Positions 24,464 to 37,617 of a stretch of 59,151 nucleotides of DNA are shown one piece after another. A program made the translations under genes and the position numbers. The notes beneath the pieces are model-generated. The model did not search any database. It saw only the letters and a program-made list of their open reading frames with translations, and was not told the DNA's origin. Source of the stretch: Ancylomarina sp. DW003 (GTDB lineage: Bacteria > Bacteroidota > Bacteroidia > Bacteroidales > Marinifilaceae); assembly GCF_029029505.1 (NCBI RefSeq), contig NZ_JAKJSD010000023.1, forward strand, positions 1-59,151, in the 5' to 3' direction. Numbering within the stretch: position 1 is the first letter of the stretch; each line of letters begins with the position of its first letter.

Positions 24464-25281
24464 AAAAAGAAATCACAGAGGCTATTATGCAACAGAATGT
24501 TTTAGTGGAAGCTATGAACTTGGATGTCTCAAAATCTTTTGAGGAGCAAACATCAAAAACAAACCTGATTGGATTGATGGCCTATGTTATGGCTGTAGCA
24601 ATTTTTACCCTGGAGACTTTGTACGATCAGTTTAAATCAAATGTTGATACCAAGATACGAGAATTGAAACCTCATAGTTTAAAATGGTACAATAATAAGA
24701 TTAAAGCATTTCAGTACGGACATGGCTTAGTAGCTGAATCGGATATTTATGAAAATGATGACAAGGACTCAAGAATCATTCGTTATTCAGCTGTAGATGA
24801 AATCAATGGTGAATTATTTGTTAAAGTTGCTAAAGATGATGGCAATTCAAACCCAAGCTCTTTGGATGATAGTGAATTAAATTCATTCAAAAACTACATG
24901 GCTCAGGTTAAAGATGCAGGAGTGATTCTGAAAATAAAATCAGAACCTGGCGATAGCCTAAGATTAAGTTTGAACATTCATTACGATCCTTTAATCCTAA
25001 ATAGTGAAGGAATTAGGTTGGATGGACAAGACGAAGCTCCGGTTCAAAATACAATTAGAGATTTTATTAAAAATCTACCATTTAATGGGGTGTTTACAAT
25101 TTCTCACTTGGTAGATACCTTACAGGTTACTGAAGGCGTAACAATTCCGGAAATTACAAGTTGTGAAACAAAGTCGGGAAATCATGATTATAAGCAAGTT
25201 GGAGCCTATTGTACACCTAATGCGGGATATCTTGAATTAACAGATGAGAATTTACAGATTAATTGGGTTGCTTATGTATGA
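24439..25281 (+). CDS. Baseplate assembly protein (gpJ-like)
   Basis: This 280-aa protein has the length and layout of a short gpJ/gp6-like baseplate wedge protein. It has a helical N-terminus with a hydrophobic stretch (LIGLMAYVMAVAIFTLETLYDQF), a central beta/alpha part (SSLDDSELNSFKNYMAQVKDAGVILKIKSEPGDSLRLSLNIHYDPLIL), and a C-terminal region (IRDFIKNLPFNGVFTISHLVDTLQVTEGV) typical of the family. It joins the inner baseplate ring to the fibre-bearing wedge. The gpI-like gene overlaps its end. Confidence 0.8.
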   Translation: MARSTSIIKKEITEAIMQQNVLVEAMNLDVSKSFEEQTSKTNLIGLMAYVMAVAIFTLETLYDQFKSNVDTKIRELKPHSLKWYNNKIKAFQYGHGLVAESDIYENDDKDSRIIRYSAVDEINGELFVKVAKDDGNSNPSSLDDSELNSFKNYMAQVKDAGVILKIKSEPGDSLRLSLNIHYDPLILNSEGIRLDGQDEAPVQNTIRDFIKNLPFNGVFTISHLVDTLQVTEGVTIPEITSCETKSGNHDYKQVGAYCTPNAGYLELTDENLQINWVAYV

Positions 25282-25747
25282 CATTAATTTTACCAAACTG
25301 ATATCCTGGCTTATCCCTCCAGTTTTGAAATCGAATTTTCTTCCGCTACTCTTAAATGCTTTTATGACGCCTATAAAAAAGAATTACAGAGCATTTATTC
25401 AGTATAAAAACGAAAGTGAATACCGTCTTGTTAATAATTCGCAGGTTTGCTACCTTATAAAAATACTGAATGACAGGTTCGATTTAGAAAAAAGGCAAAT
25501 AGTAGTTTCTGATAGTGTACGTCATGAACAATTGTACATATATATATCAGATGAAGGGGATCACAAAGCAGTTAGCCTGGGTGAAGAGTTTATCAGGTCT
25601 AAAACAGATTTTGCAGATACAGGAGTGGACTTTAGTGTGCTATTACCATCAAGTATGCAAATCAATCAAAATGAAATGTATGAGATGCAGTCTTTAATCA
25701 ATAGCTATAAACTAGTGGGAAAGCGTTATAAAATAGTACATAATTAG
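25274..25747 (+). CDS. Baseplate wedge/tail protein (gpI-like by position)
   Basis: The start is taken at the ATG giving MYDINFTKLISWLIPPVLK, 157 aa, which overlaps the gpJ-like stop by 8 bp. A start 30 bp further upstream would overlap by 38 bp. There is an amphipathic N-terminal region, then a mixed alpha/beta body (NYRAFIQYKNESEYRLVNNSQVCYLIKILNDRF). I do not recognise a named family, but the slot between gpJ and the fibres is that of gpI, which links the baseplate to the tail fibres. Confidence 0.6.
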   Translation: MYDINFTKLISWLIPPVLKSNFLPLLLNAFMTPIKKNYRAFIQYKNESEYRLVNNSQVCYLIKILNDRFDLEKRQIVVSDSVRHEQLYIYISDEGDHKAVSLGEEFIRSKTDFADTGVDFSVLLPSSMQINQNEMYEMQSLINSYKLVGKRYKIVHN

Positions 25748-25753
25748 AATAAT

Positions 25754-26920
25754 ATGAATAGAATTGAATTTAAAGAAGGAGGATTTCCTCTGCATACAGA
25801 TACCTTGAAATATTTACAAGATGCTTATTCTGAAACTATAGAAGCATTAACAGCATTAGGTGGAGACAATTATATTTTAACCGGATGTGAAGTTACAGGA
25901 TCTGCAGTTAGCAAGGGAGTAGTAGTAATAAACGAAGAATTATTGCCTTTTAAAGGAGGAACAAAACAAGCAAATGTGCTTGTTAGAGAAAACACAAATA
26001 AGGTAAGTTACGAAGATGGAGACGAAAAGGATGCTTATTTTACCAGATGGGCTGAGTTTGGAACAGGAACAAGTCAGATTGCATGGTCAAGTTTAAAAAA
26101 TGTCAAAAATTTACAGGAAATTGATGCTGACTTTACAAGTAAATTGAACAATTTAATTGCAATTGTAGACACAAAATCAGTTAAAGGACATACACATTCT
26201 TGGTCACAAACCACTGGTAAACCAAGTACATTTCCTCCAAATACTCATAGTCATTCTTGGTCGCAAACCACTGGTAAACCCAGTACGTTTCCGCCAAGTT
26301 CACATGGTCATACATGGTCGAAAATAAGTGGAAAACCAAGCACCTTTCCTCCGAATTCGCATACACATAGTTCTGAAATTCCCAAAGGATTAATATGTAT
26401 GTGGTCGGGATCGTCTACCCCAAGTGGTTGGGCTTTGTGTAATGGAAGCAATGGCACTCCTGATTTAAGAAATAGATTTATTGTTGGTTCGGGAGGTGAA
26501 TATCCTACTAAAAATACAGGTGGGGCTAAATCTGTAACATTAACTGAGAATCAAATGCCTTCACATAGACATACTGCTAATTCGAATTCAACAGGTAGTC
26601 ATAAACACTCAATATCGGGTGGATACCACACACACTCATATAATGATCTCTACTATGTTGAAAGTGGCTGGGATGATAAGAGATCTAACACGTCTTATGG
26701 AACGGAATCTATGACTACAGCACTTGGTTCTGGTGATTCCGACTACAATAATGGTACGGGTTATACAAAGAAAAAAAATACAGCTTACACAACACCTTCT
26801 TATACGATTGCTACCGCAGGTAATCATTCACATACCATTTCTATCAATTCACGAGGAGGATCCCAAAGTCACGAAAACCGTCCACCATATTATGCTTTAG
26901 CATTTATTATGAAACTATAA
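25754..26920 (+). CDS. Tail collar-domain fibre protein
   Basis: The 388-aa protein has an N-terminal docking domain (residues 1-140), then three histidine-rich repeats (about 145-210), then a phage tail-collar domain with the signature LICMWSGSSTPSGWALCNGSNGTPDLRNRFIVGSG (from about 213). The C-terminus ENRPPYYALAFIMKL is the conserved end of collar/short-fibre proteins. The middle (270-370) is rich in His, Ser, Tyr and Thr and has several H-x-H pairs that could bind metal along a trimer axis, as in T4 short fibres. It would be a short fibre or a baseplate-attached adhesin. Confidence 0.85.
   Translation: MNRIEFKEGGFPLHTDTLKYLQDAYSETIEALTALGGDNYILTGCEVTGSAVSKGVVVINEELLPFKGGTKQANVLVRENTNKVSYEDGDEKDAYFTRWAEFGTGTSQIAWSSLKNVKNLQEIDADFTSKLNNLIAIVDTKSVKGHTHSWSQTTGKPSTFPPNTHSHSWSQTTGKPSTFPPSSHGHTWSKISGKPSTFPPNSHTHSSEIPKGLICMWSGSSTPSGWALCNGSNGTPDLRNRFIVGSGGEYPTKNTGGAKSVTLTENQMPSHRHTANSNSTGSHKHSISGGYHTHSYNDLYYVESGWDDKRSNTSYGTESMTTALGSGDSDYNNGTGYTKKKNTAYTTPSYTIATAGNHSHTISINSRGGSQSHENRPPYYALAFIMKL
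26189..26365 (+). repeat. Tandem repeats encoding HSWSQTTGKPSTFPP units
   Basis: Three in-frame units of the form (H)THSWSQTTGKPSTFPP, the last one HTWSKISGKPSTFPP, encode a His-rich stalk in the collar fibre. Gain or loss of units would change stalk length without breaking the frame. Confidence 0.8.
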
Positions 26921-26931
26921 AATAGGGAAAC

Positions 26932-29900
26932 ATGTCAAAACAGTCAATAAATACGATAAAAAACTGGTTTAAAAACGGTAGTTTCCCAAACCAGTTTCAT
27001 TTTTGGGATTGGATGGATAGTTTCTTTCATAAAGATGAACAGATACCTTCAGGTCAAATAGAAGATTTACAGAATTTGCTCGATGCTAAGGTGGATAAAA
27101 AGGATCTGCCAGATGGAGATGTTGCGATTTCAGATGTTTCAGGATTAAATACAGCCTTAGATACCAAGGTAGACAAAGAAGAAGGAAAAGCTCTGTCGAG
27201 CGAGGATTTCACAACAGCGCTGAAAGATAAACTTGAAGCAGTTGAGGAAAATGCCAACAACTATCAGCATCCGGTAACACATTCAGCAGATGTAATAGAT
27301 GAAACTACAGAGAAATCATTTATATCAAGTGCTGAAAAGCAAAATTTAAGTGATCATTTAGCTGATACAGAGATTCACAAATCATCTGCACAAATCCGTT
27401 CTGAAATTGTTGATTCCGATCTGCCTGTTAGTATTGCTAGGCAAGAGGATGTTACCACAAGTGCAAATTCGGTAATTGATATCATTCGAGGCGGAGTTGA
27501 TGAGGCATACAATACTCTAAAAAAAGTATACGATTGGATTTTTGTGCATGATGGAAACACCGATATTCATAAAACTTCAGAGCAAATTCGTTCTGAAATT
27601 GTTGAAATAGATATTCCTGTTAGTTTGGCAAGGGTGAGTCAACTGACCACAGAGAATATTGTTGGCTCGGTATGCGAAACTTTGGAAGAGGCACAAGATA
27701 AGGCCTATGATGGCTATGCCTGCTATGTAAAGGCTGATCAGAAATCCTACGTTTTCAAACTGGAAGAGGAAATCGTTTTAGATGAAGAAAACAATGAGGT
27801 TGTTGTTCAAAAGTTTATTCCTCACGAAACAGGTACTGTTGACCAAGATAGTATTGTATCATCTGGAGGTTTATATAATTGGAACAAAGAAATAAAAGGT
27901 AATGTAGCAATACCGCCGGCAGAAGGAGAAATGGTTGCATTAGATGCAAGTCTAGGATATGAAAATTTTGAGATAGCATTTATAAACAACTTTGAAATTA
28001 ATTTAACCAATTTCGTAGTAGGAAATAAAGGTGTTATATATCTTAAGAATCAAGGTACTGAAGACAGGACTGTAAAGATGTATCAAGATGGTATTAATCC
28101 AAATGGGATAATGTTGTCTAGAGGAAATAGAGGAATGTCTAATACTAGTACATTTGATATTAAATTTACAAGTTCAGCAGTAATAACTAAACTTGTTTAT
28201 TACTATAGTGGAGATGGTAAAATATATATAGATGTGGATGATGGTTATGGTCGCATAAAGACAGGATATCACTTGAACATTCCATCTGGAATATCCGATT
28301 ATCTAATTAGACCTACCAGTGAGAATATTGACATTACAATCCAAAGCGGAAACACTACATTTAATAAAATTACATTTTTCTTTGGAAGTCAGGAAGATGG
28401 CAGAATAAGGATCGATAATCAGTCTGGTACAGACTTAAATATAGAAACTCCATATTTAAAATTTGCTGACAATAGAACGTACATAACTGTAAAAGGTAAT
28501 TCGACAATATACTATCAATATGTAAGGAATTCTGCTTATGCATATGTCACAGGTATTTATGGTGCAAATGATGTTTCAGATTACACTTCAATACTGAATA
28601 ATCATGAGAAGATATATGATTGGAACACTGAAGTGAATAGTGGATCTGTGGCTAGTGATAATGCAACTGTTACATTGCCAGCAACAAGTACTGGATCATT
28701 ATTCAAAGTTATTTTAGGGTCAAACAATACAGTTAATTTTGGTGATATTAAAGAAGGAGCTAGTGGTGTTTTAATTGTTGAGAATACGGGCGTTTCAAAA
28801 ACATTCAAAGTTGCTAAAACTAGCACTGGTACTATATCAGTATATAAAAATAGAATTTCCGATTTTACACCAAATGTAACTTTATCATCAGCAGGACTTC
28901 ATTTTCTTCATTACTACTGCACAGAAGGAGGTAAAATGAATATATATTTTTCTGAAGTAGATGAAAGAAAAGATTATTATACTGCTAATTTGAGTTCTGA
29001 TACAACACTATCTTATATAGATACTGCTAAGGCTAAGTTTGTTGAAGTTAAAATTAATGGAGCAACAATAACTTCACATAGATTAGCTCAGAGACCATCA
29101 GGAATAGAAACTACTGTAGAATTTTTTAATAATACTGCTGGAATAATTCCTGCAGCAACATTAACATCATTTAGTGGAACTTATAACGGAGTGACTGAGG
29201 TTCCATCATTAAAAGCTGGCGAGAGGTTTACAGTTAACTTAAAGCAGTTAAATAGTTCCGTAATGAGAACTACAATTGCACCAACATCTCAATATGAGCC
29301 ACCAATGGTAGATACATCTACATATGATTGGAATGCAGAAAAATTAGGTGGATTATCAATGCCATTTAATAGCTCTGCTGATATCAATCTTAGTACTATT
29401 GGTAGAGGTAGAGTTTTAAAATTCAATACTGAAAATATACCAACATTTAATTTTCTAACATCAGGATTAGTAGATGGTGATAATGGAACCATGATAGTTT
29501 CTAATACATCTGGTTTAAATAATTTCTATCAATCTTATTTCAAATTAAATGGTGGAACTGATGTTGTCTTCAATAGCGGTACATATGATAATGGTGTATC
29601 TCAATATATAGCTGGTGGAATAGATAATATTATAGATTTTCATTATGCTGCAGGCAAAATGTATTTTAACTACAGGCAATATTCCCAAACTCAAAGTATA
29701 TGGAAGACGAATAGTTCTACTACAATTTCAGCATCAACAACAGCAACAACACTTCTTTTATCTAATCATAAATATAGAAGATATAATATTAAAGCCACAG
29801 GGACTTTAACTGGAATGCTCAATATGAAAACATTTCAATATGCATATTTGAAAATACTTGCAGAAAGGGATGATGCTCAAAGTGTAACTGTTTCAATTCC

Positions 29901-31419
29901 CAATATAAATCTTCCTGGTGGAATAACTGAAATGGTTATTGATCATGGAAAATATGTAATGCTTTGCGTTTATTTAGATCAAACTGGGTATCAATTAATA
30001 TCGTATGCAAATACATCTGCAGTAGTTGAAAAACCAGAATCTGCATTTCAAGTGGTAGACCAGAGAACTGGATATAAACTTTATCGGAATACAGAACTTA
30101 CTGAATCATCAGATAGTATTGGTATTGGATATAATGCAATGTGTGGTAATGGTGGCGGAACATCTGGAAATCAATCTATTGGGATTGGGAATCAAGCTGG
30201 ACAAAATGGTGGTGGTGCTGAAAATGTATTTATTGGAGGCGGTGCCGGATTTGGAAGAACATTACAAAGATCAGTTCAAATCGGAAGATGTTCTTCTCCT
30301 ATAGGAGATGAGGTAGTATCTGTTGGATATAGAGCTGGTGCCTTTGCTGATTCAGCATGTGGTGCTTGGATTGGTAGTTGTGCAGGAGTATCTGCAAAAT
30401 CTAATATGGGAGTAGGTATTGGACGTAATGCTGGTACTTACGGTTGTGGATATGCTAGTGTTAATATTGGAGCTGATGCTGGGAATAGAAGTTGTTCTAC
30501 TGCAGGAATTGCAATAGGACAAAATTCATTAAGAAGTTCAACTGGATGTTATGCTATTGGAATCGGTAGTCATGCTGGATATAGTGGGACTGGAGAATAT
30601 TCATTTCATGCTGGGTATCTTTCTGGATATGAGCACTGTGGTAATAATGCAATAGGAATTGGTCCTGAAGCTGGACGCAAAAATACGGCAGCCGACTCAT
30701 TACACTTTAATGCATCATCAACCTGTATTAGTCCATTGTCAAATATAGCAGTTATTAATCCAAAATATTACGAAACAGATACTGACAGGCCAAGTGCATC
30801 ATCATCAAATCAGATGGTTTATGGTAATAAGGATATGGTTGATCATAGATTTTTAGGATCACAAACAACTGTGTCTGATAATGATAATAAAATAACACTA
30901 CAAGATGTATCTGGTAGTAATGACACTAACTTAATTAAATTCGTAGCTGGCGACAGTACAGTTCAGGGATACTTTGGTATGTTTGGAGCTAATGGTCTTG
31001 GGTATGCTGAAAGTGATGATGTGTTTAAGGAAATTCACCATTCAGGGAATAGTAATTTGTCTAATATCGATTGGGCTGCTAAAGATATAACTGCTGCTGG
31101 TACCGGTACTTTTGGAGGTACTGTAACAGCATCTAACTTTATTGGAAGTTCTGATAAGACACTGAAAGAGAATATTAGCTCTATTGACACTAATATTGAT
31201 TCTGTACCATTAGTTAAATTCAACTTTAAAAATGATGAAACTAAACGTGAGCATCATGGTGTTATTGCTCAGGATTTACAAGTGATAGCTCCTGATATGG
31301 TTTATGAAAAAGAAGATGGAAAACTTGGTGTTGATTACACTGGTTTCTTGATTGCAAAAATTGATGCATTACAAAAAAGACTTGATAGACTGGAGGCGTT
31401 AGATGGCAGTACCAGATAA
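26932..31419 (+). CDS. Giant tail fibre 1 with S74 chaperone domain
   Basis: This is a 1495-aa fibre. Residues 1 to about 310 form the attachment module shared with fibres 2 and 3 (MSKQSINTIKNWFKNGSFPN..., VDKKDLPDGDVAI, IHKTSEQIRSEIV repeats). The middle (310-1050) has repeated beta-rich shaft modules. Residues about 1061-1250 are YadA-head/left-handed beta-roll repeats of the IGIGxxAG type. The C-terminus (from about 1405) is a peptidase S74 intramolecular chaperone: SDKTLKENISSIDTN... HHGVIAQDLQVIAPDMV, with a final coiled coil. S74 domains trimerise fibres and then cleave themselves off before a Ser (SD dipeptide). The gene follows the collar gene by 11 bp and overlaps the LRR tip gene by 17 bp. 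Confidence 0.9.
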   Translation: MSKQSINTIKNWFKNGSFPNQFHFWDWMDSFFHKDEQIPSGQIEDLQNLLDAKVDKKDLPDGDVAISDVSGLNTALDTKVDKEEGKALSSEDFTTALKDKLEAVEENANNYQHPVTHSADVIDETTEKSFISSAEKQNLSDHLADTEIHKSSAQIRSEIVDSDLPVSIARQEDVTTSANSVIDIIRGGVDEAYNTLKKVYDWIFVHDGNTDIHKTSEQIRSEIVEIDIPVSLARVSQLTTENIVGSVCETLEEAQDKAYDGYACYVKADQKSYVFKLEEEIVLDEENNEVVVQKFIPHETGTVDQDSIVSSGGLYNWNKEIKGNVAIPPAEGEMVALDASLGYENFEIAFINNFEINLTNFVVGNKGVIYLKNQGTEDRTVKMYQDGINPNGIMLSRGNRGMSNTSTFDIKFTSSAVITKLVYYYSGDGKIYIDVDDGYGRIKTGYHLNIPSGISDYLIRPTSENIDITIQSGNTTFNKITFFFGSQEDGRIRIDNQSGTDLNIETPYLKFADNRTYITVKGNSTIYYQYVRNSAYAYVTGIYGANDVSDYTSILNNHEKIYDWNTEVNSGSVASDNATVTLPATSTGSLFKVILGSNNTVNFGDIKEGASGVLIVENTGVSKTFKVAKTSTGTISVYKNRISDFTPNVTLSSAGLHFLHYYCTEGGKMNIYFSEVDERKDYYTANLSSDTTLSYIDTAKAKFVEVKINGATITSHRLAQRPSGIETTVEFFNNTAGIIPAATLTSFSGTYNGVTEVPSLKAGERFTVNLKQLNSSVMRTTIAPTSQYEPPMVDTSTYDWNAEKLGGLSMPFNSSADINLSTIGRGRVLKFNTENIPTFNFLTSGLVDGDNGTMIVSNTSGLNNFYQSYFKLNGGTDVVFNSGTYDNGVSQYIAGGIDNIIDFHYAAGKMYFNYRQYSQTQSIWKTNSSTTISASTTATTLLLSNHKYRRYNIKATGTLTGMLNMKTFQYAYLKILAERDDAQSVTVSIPNINLPGGITEMVIDHGKYVMLCVYLDQTGYQLISYANTSAVVEKPESAFQVVDQRTGYKLYRNTELTESSDSIGIGYNAMCGNGGGTSGNQSIGIGNQAGQNGGGAENVFIGGGAGFGRTLQRSVQIGRCSSPIGDEVVSVGYRAGAFADSACGAWIGSCAGVSAKSNMGVGIGRNAGTYGCGYASVNIGADAGNRSCSTAGIAIGQNSLRSSTGCYAIGIGSHAGYSGTGEYSFHAGYLSGYEHCGNNAIGIGPEAGRKNTAADSLHFNASSTCISPLSNIAVINPKYYETDTDRPSASSSNQMVYGNKDMVDHRFLGSQTTVSDNDNKITLQDVSGSNDTNLIKFVAGDSTVQGYFGMFGANGLGYAESDDVFKEIHHSGNSNLSNIDWAAKDITAAGTGTFGGTVTASNFIGSSDKTLKENISSIDTNIDSVPLVKFNFKNDETKREHHGVIAQDLQVIAPDMVYEKEDGKLGVDYTGFLIAKIDALQKRLDRLEALDGSTR

Positions 31420-32362
31420 CGAAACATTTTCAATGCAAGATGTGGCTAATGAGTTGAATGTGGCATTGAATTGGGATATGATAATTGCTAATGTAAATGT
31501 AAGTGGTTTCAACGCCACTTACAATCAAGATTCATATGCACCAGCCAATAGTCTATTAAGATTTAGAGGGTATATATCAAGCCAATCAATGTATATGGTT
31601 CAAGAGCCATCATCTCAATTCTATTTAATGTCATTGTGGATGGACACAAGCAGTACAGTTACTGTTAATTATGATGATGGATACATATATACTGGAACAA
31701 CTAGTGCAAGTTCTGGTTTTGAAGTTATAGATCCACATCCATATGCGGTAAGTAAAATACATAATGTAAAGTTGTCAGCATCTGGAATTACATCATTTAA
31801 TAGTGATGGCAATAATTATTCTGGCATTACAAGCATGAATGTTTCTGAATTGACAGAACTTACAAGTTTGTCTCTTAGCAAAAATAGTTTATCGGCTATG
31901 AATCTATCCAAGAACACGAAACTTACTTCTTTCGACGCAGCGTATAATGAGTTTGTATCGATGGATTTTTCTAATAATCCATTAATGACATATATCAATG
32001 TTAATTATTCAACTGCATTAACATCATTGAATATTACTGGATGTACTGAAGTTTCTAAATTAAGATTATGGAACTGTAATTTAAGTTCATTAAACCTATC
32101 GCAATTAGCTAAGCTTACGTATCTAGAAATAGCAGGGAACAATATAACAACGTTAGATATTACTAATAATCCATTATTGAATCATTTAAATGCAAGAAGC
32201 AATGGATTTACTGAGGCTACAATGAATTCAATAATGACAACCTTGGATGATAATGGTCTTAGTAATGGCGGAGTATGGTTCCTTAGTGGAAATGCAGCAT
32301 TAACAGGTGCAGGACTTACATCAAAAGCTAATCTAATTGCTAAAGGATGGACGGTAATGTAA
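31403..32362 (+). CDS. Fibre-associated leucine-rich-repeat tip protein
   Basis: In this 319-aa protein residues 1-55 (VPDNETFSMQDVANELN ... SLLRFRGY) form a module shared with the protein at 44711-45259. A beta-sandwich-like part follows (60-130). From about residue 146 on there is a run of leucine-rich repeats (LTSLSLSKNSLSAMNLSKNTKLTSF..., LSSLNLSQLAKLTYLEIAGNNITTLDITNNP). It overlaps the fibre 1 stop by 17 bp, so it is probably made with it. LRR solenoids bind proteins or glycans, so this may be the receptor-binding tip of fibre 1, or less likely a chaperone. Confidence 0.78.
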   Translation: MAVPDNETFSMQDVANELNVALNWDMIIANVNVSGFNATYNQDSYAPANSLLRFRGYISSQSMYMVQEPSSQFYLMSLWMDTSSTVTVNYDDGYIYTGTTSASSGFEVIDPHPYAVSKIHNVKLSASGITSFNSDGNNYSGITSMNVSELTELTSLSLSKNSLSAMNLSKNTKLTSFDAAYNEFVSMDFSNNPLMTYINVNYSTALTSLNITGCTEVSKLRLWNCNLSSLNLSQLAKLTYLEIAGNNITTLDITNNPLLNHLNARSNGFTEATMNSIMTTLDDNGLSNGGVWFLSGNAALTGAGLTSKANLIAKGWTVM

Positions 32363-32439
32363 TAGTATTAGTGTATAAAATATAGAATAATAAGCGTAAG
32401 GGACCGCAATGGTCCCATGCGTAATTTAAAATATAAGCA

Positions 32440-33291
32440 ATGAGTAAAAATCTAATTATTCAAATTATTGGTGGTATCGGAAAAAATATTGCAGCCACAG
32501 CAGTTGTTGAGAATTACAAAAAACAATTTCCAGATAGCAGAGTAAGTATTGTAACGGCATGGGAAGATATCTGGATGAACAATAATAGCATTGATGATCT
32601 GTTAAATATTAATTCCTTGGAATATTTTTACGACAAGTGCATTAAAAATAAGGATGTCGATATTGTTATTAACGACCCTTATAATCATTCTGATTATATT
32701 AAAGGAACAAGGCATTTAATTGATGTGTGGTGCGAATTGTGTTCTTGTGAGTATGATGAAAATATTATGCCAAAGATTGTATTTAACAAGTCTGAAATTA
32801 TGATATTTTCGAATAAAATACAATCCGACAAACCCATACTCTTCCTGCAAACCAATGGAGGAGCCGAAGGGCAAGGGTATTCATGGTCTAGAGACATTCC
32901 ATCCAATGAGCTTGAATCGATTGTGAAAGCGTATACCAGTACACATAATATTATGCATATGAGAAGGCCCGATCAGCCCAAATATTTTGAGATGGACTAT
33001 ACCTTTTCTATACGCGAATGGTTGTGGATTTTAAACTTGTCTGATAAAAGAATTTTAATTGACAGCTTTGCACAACATGCCGCAGCTGCATTCAATTTAA
33101 AAAGTGATGTGTATTGGATTGGAGGTTGTCCTGATGTGGTGGGTTACGCAATTCATAATAATATTCTTCCTCAGAATAAGGATCTTCTTGAAAAACCAAA
33201 CAAATACAGAGTCTCAAAGCTCTTTAATATTGTTGGTGACCCAAGGGAATGTCCTTTCCAGAATGAGACTATTTTTAGTCAAAGTTATTAA
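32440..33291 (+). CDS. Glycosyltransferase family 9-like protein
   Basis: The 283-aa protein has a GT-B-like pattern: an N-terminal glycine loop (IQIIGGIGKNIAATAVVENYKKQFPDSRVSIVTAW), a central LFLQTNGGAEGQGYSWSRDIP, and a C-terminal donor-site-like IDSFAQHAAAAFNLKSDVYWIGGCPDVVGY, resembling heptosyltransferase/GT9 enzymes. It has no signal peptide or membrane helix. It lies inside the fibre cassette array, after the LRR tip gene, not in an LPS locus. Modification of fibre proteins, or of surface sugars to protect the producer, are both possible. Substrate and activity are unknown. Confidence 0.6.
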   Translation: MSKNLIIQIIGGIGKNIAATAVVENYKKQFPDSRVSIVTAWEDIWMNNNSIDDLLNINSLEYFYDKCIKNKDVDIVINDPYNHSDYIKGTRHLIDVWCELCSCEYDENIMPKIVFNKSEIMIFSNKIQSDKPILFLQTNGGAEGQGYSWSRDIPSNELESIVKAYTSTHNIMHMRRPDQPKYFEMDYTFSIREWLWILNLSDKRILIDSFAQHAAAAFNLKSDVYWIGGCPDVVGYAIHNNILPQNKDLLEKPNKYRVSKLFNIVGDPRECPFQNETIFSQSY

Positions 33292-33608
33292 GACCGTTTA
33301 ATCTATAAAGAGTTTCCCTTTTCAGGTCAAAACATTCTCTTTCTCATGAATCAATAGCCAAAACCTTATTGATTTATCTACTCAGGCACTTAGGTAATTT
33401 TTCTGTCTTCAGCTTCTAAATTTTCAGTTATATGAAAAATAGAAGTTCATATGACTTCATGGGATTTAAGTAAAAGGCAATACCATCTCATCTCATCTTG
33501 AACAACTGTTTACCAATAAAGATATCGGTTCTGATCATTAGAAACGAGTGTCCTTAGTTTATTGTGTCTATTATTTCAGACCGTCATTCATAATAAAACC
33601 ATAAATAA
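33292..33608 (+). other. Non-coding leader of fibre 2 (duplicated before fibre 3)
   Basis: No ORF of note occurs in these 317 bases. From 33324 on, the sequence is repeated almost exactly before fibre 3 (37333-37617), up to and into the coding region. It ends with an AT-rich stretch just before the ATG. Its conservation reflects the recent duplication, so a regulatory role cannot be separated from common descent. Confidence 0.6.
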
Positions 33609-36634
<3,026 letters not shown>

Positions 36635-36638
<4 letters not shown>

Positions 36639-37213
36639 TAAGAACGATTATACTTGGTACAGGTAGATGTGGTACACTAACCATATCAAACATGTTGAAT
36701 AACAACGGTGTATACTGTGCTCATGAATTTAGCAACCCTAGATTAACTTTTGATTTAGATGAACATCACTACAAAATACATTATCATTATTTAGCTACAG
36801 TTTACCAAGCGGAATCTTCTTTGCTTGGTATTAACTATGTGGATAGGCTTAAGGAGGATAATCCGGATCTTAAAGTCATTGTACTTCAGCGTGACAAGCA
36901 AGAGACGATTAACAGCTTTATAAATGTGCTGGGTATAAAATGCAGGACTACAAATGAAGATGATATCTTAAGATTTGTACGAGAAGGTAAGTACATAGTT
37001 ACTTTTGACAAGACTGCTGCTACTTTACGAGAATCTATAGGTAATTACTATGATTGGTATTATACTAAGTGTGATACTATTCAAGGTGCATTACACATCA
37101 ATTTACAAGATTTGAATTGTACTACTACACACGATAAGATCTATGATTTCATTGGCTTGCCGTGTGACGGTAGAAGTTACGACTTGATTCATAGTCACAG
37201 GTTTATAGCGTAA
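36635..37213 (+). CDS. Sulfotransferase-like (PAPS-binding) protein
   Basis: The 192-aa protein begins MIRTIILGTGRCGTLTISNML. The GTGRCGT loop (residues 8-14) matches the 5'-phosphosulfate binding loop of PAPS-dependent sulfotransferases. VIVLQRDKQETINSFIN (about 80-96) matches the 3'-phosphate motif, with an arginine near 86 and a serine near 93. It is shorter than most cytosolic sulfotransferases but similar to compact bacterial forms. It overlaps the fibre 2 stop by 4 bp, so the two are probably translationally coupled. Sulfation of fibre 2 or of a sugar on it is an inference. A different P-loop enzyme remains possible. Confidence 0.65.
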
Positions 37214-37617
37214 TAGTTTGATGTGTAGGTCAATTTTACTATTATAAAAGAAGGAGGCTCATAGTCTCCTTCTTTACATATTTTAATACGAATTAAAAAT
37301 GGCAGCAATAACAACAACTGGTGTATATTTATAGGTCAAAATATTCTCTTTCTCATGAATCAATAGCCAAAACCTTATTGATTTATCTACTCAGGCACTT
37401 GGGTAATTTTTCTGTCTTCAGCTTCTAAATTTTCAGTTATATGAAAGATAGAAGTTTATATGACTTCATGGGATTTAAGTAAAAGGCAATACCATCTCAT
37501 CTCATCTTGAACAACTGTTTACCAATAAAGATATCGGTTCTGATCATTAGAAACGAGTGTCCTTAGTTTATTGTGTCTATTATTTCAGACCGTCATTCAT
37601 AATAAAACCATAAATAA
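37214..37617 (+). other. Intergenic region and duplicated leader of fibre 3
   Basis: The left part (37214-37332) contains a short hairpin (GGAGG..CTCC around 37252-37273) and an 11-codon frame at 37299 that looks like the broken start of another gene (MAAITTTGVY). From 37333 on it is the second copy of the fibre 2 leader. No gene is called. Confidence 0.55.

Noticed and set aside
26189-26365. CRISPR-like short repeats
   Set aside because: The repeats are in frame, differ by codon-level changes and encode a His-rich fibre stalk. There are no unique spacers and no cas genes.
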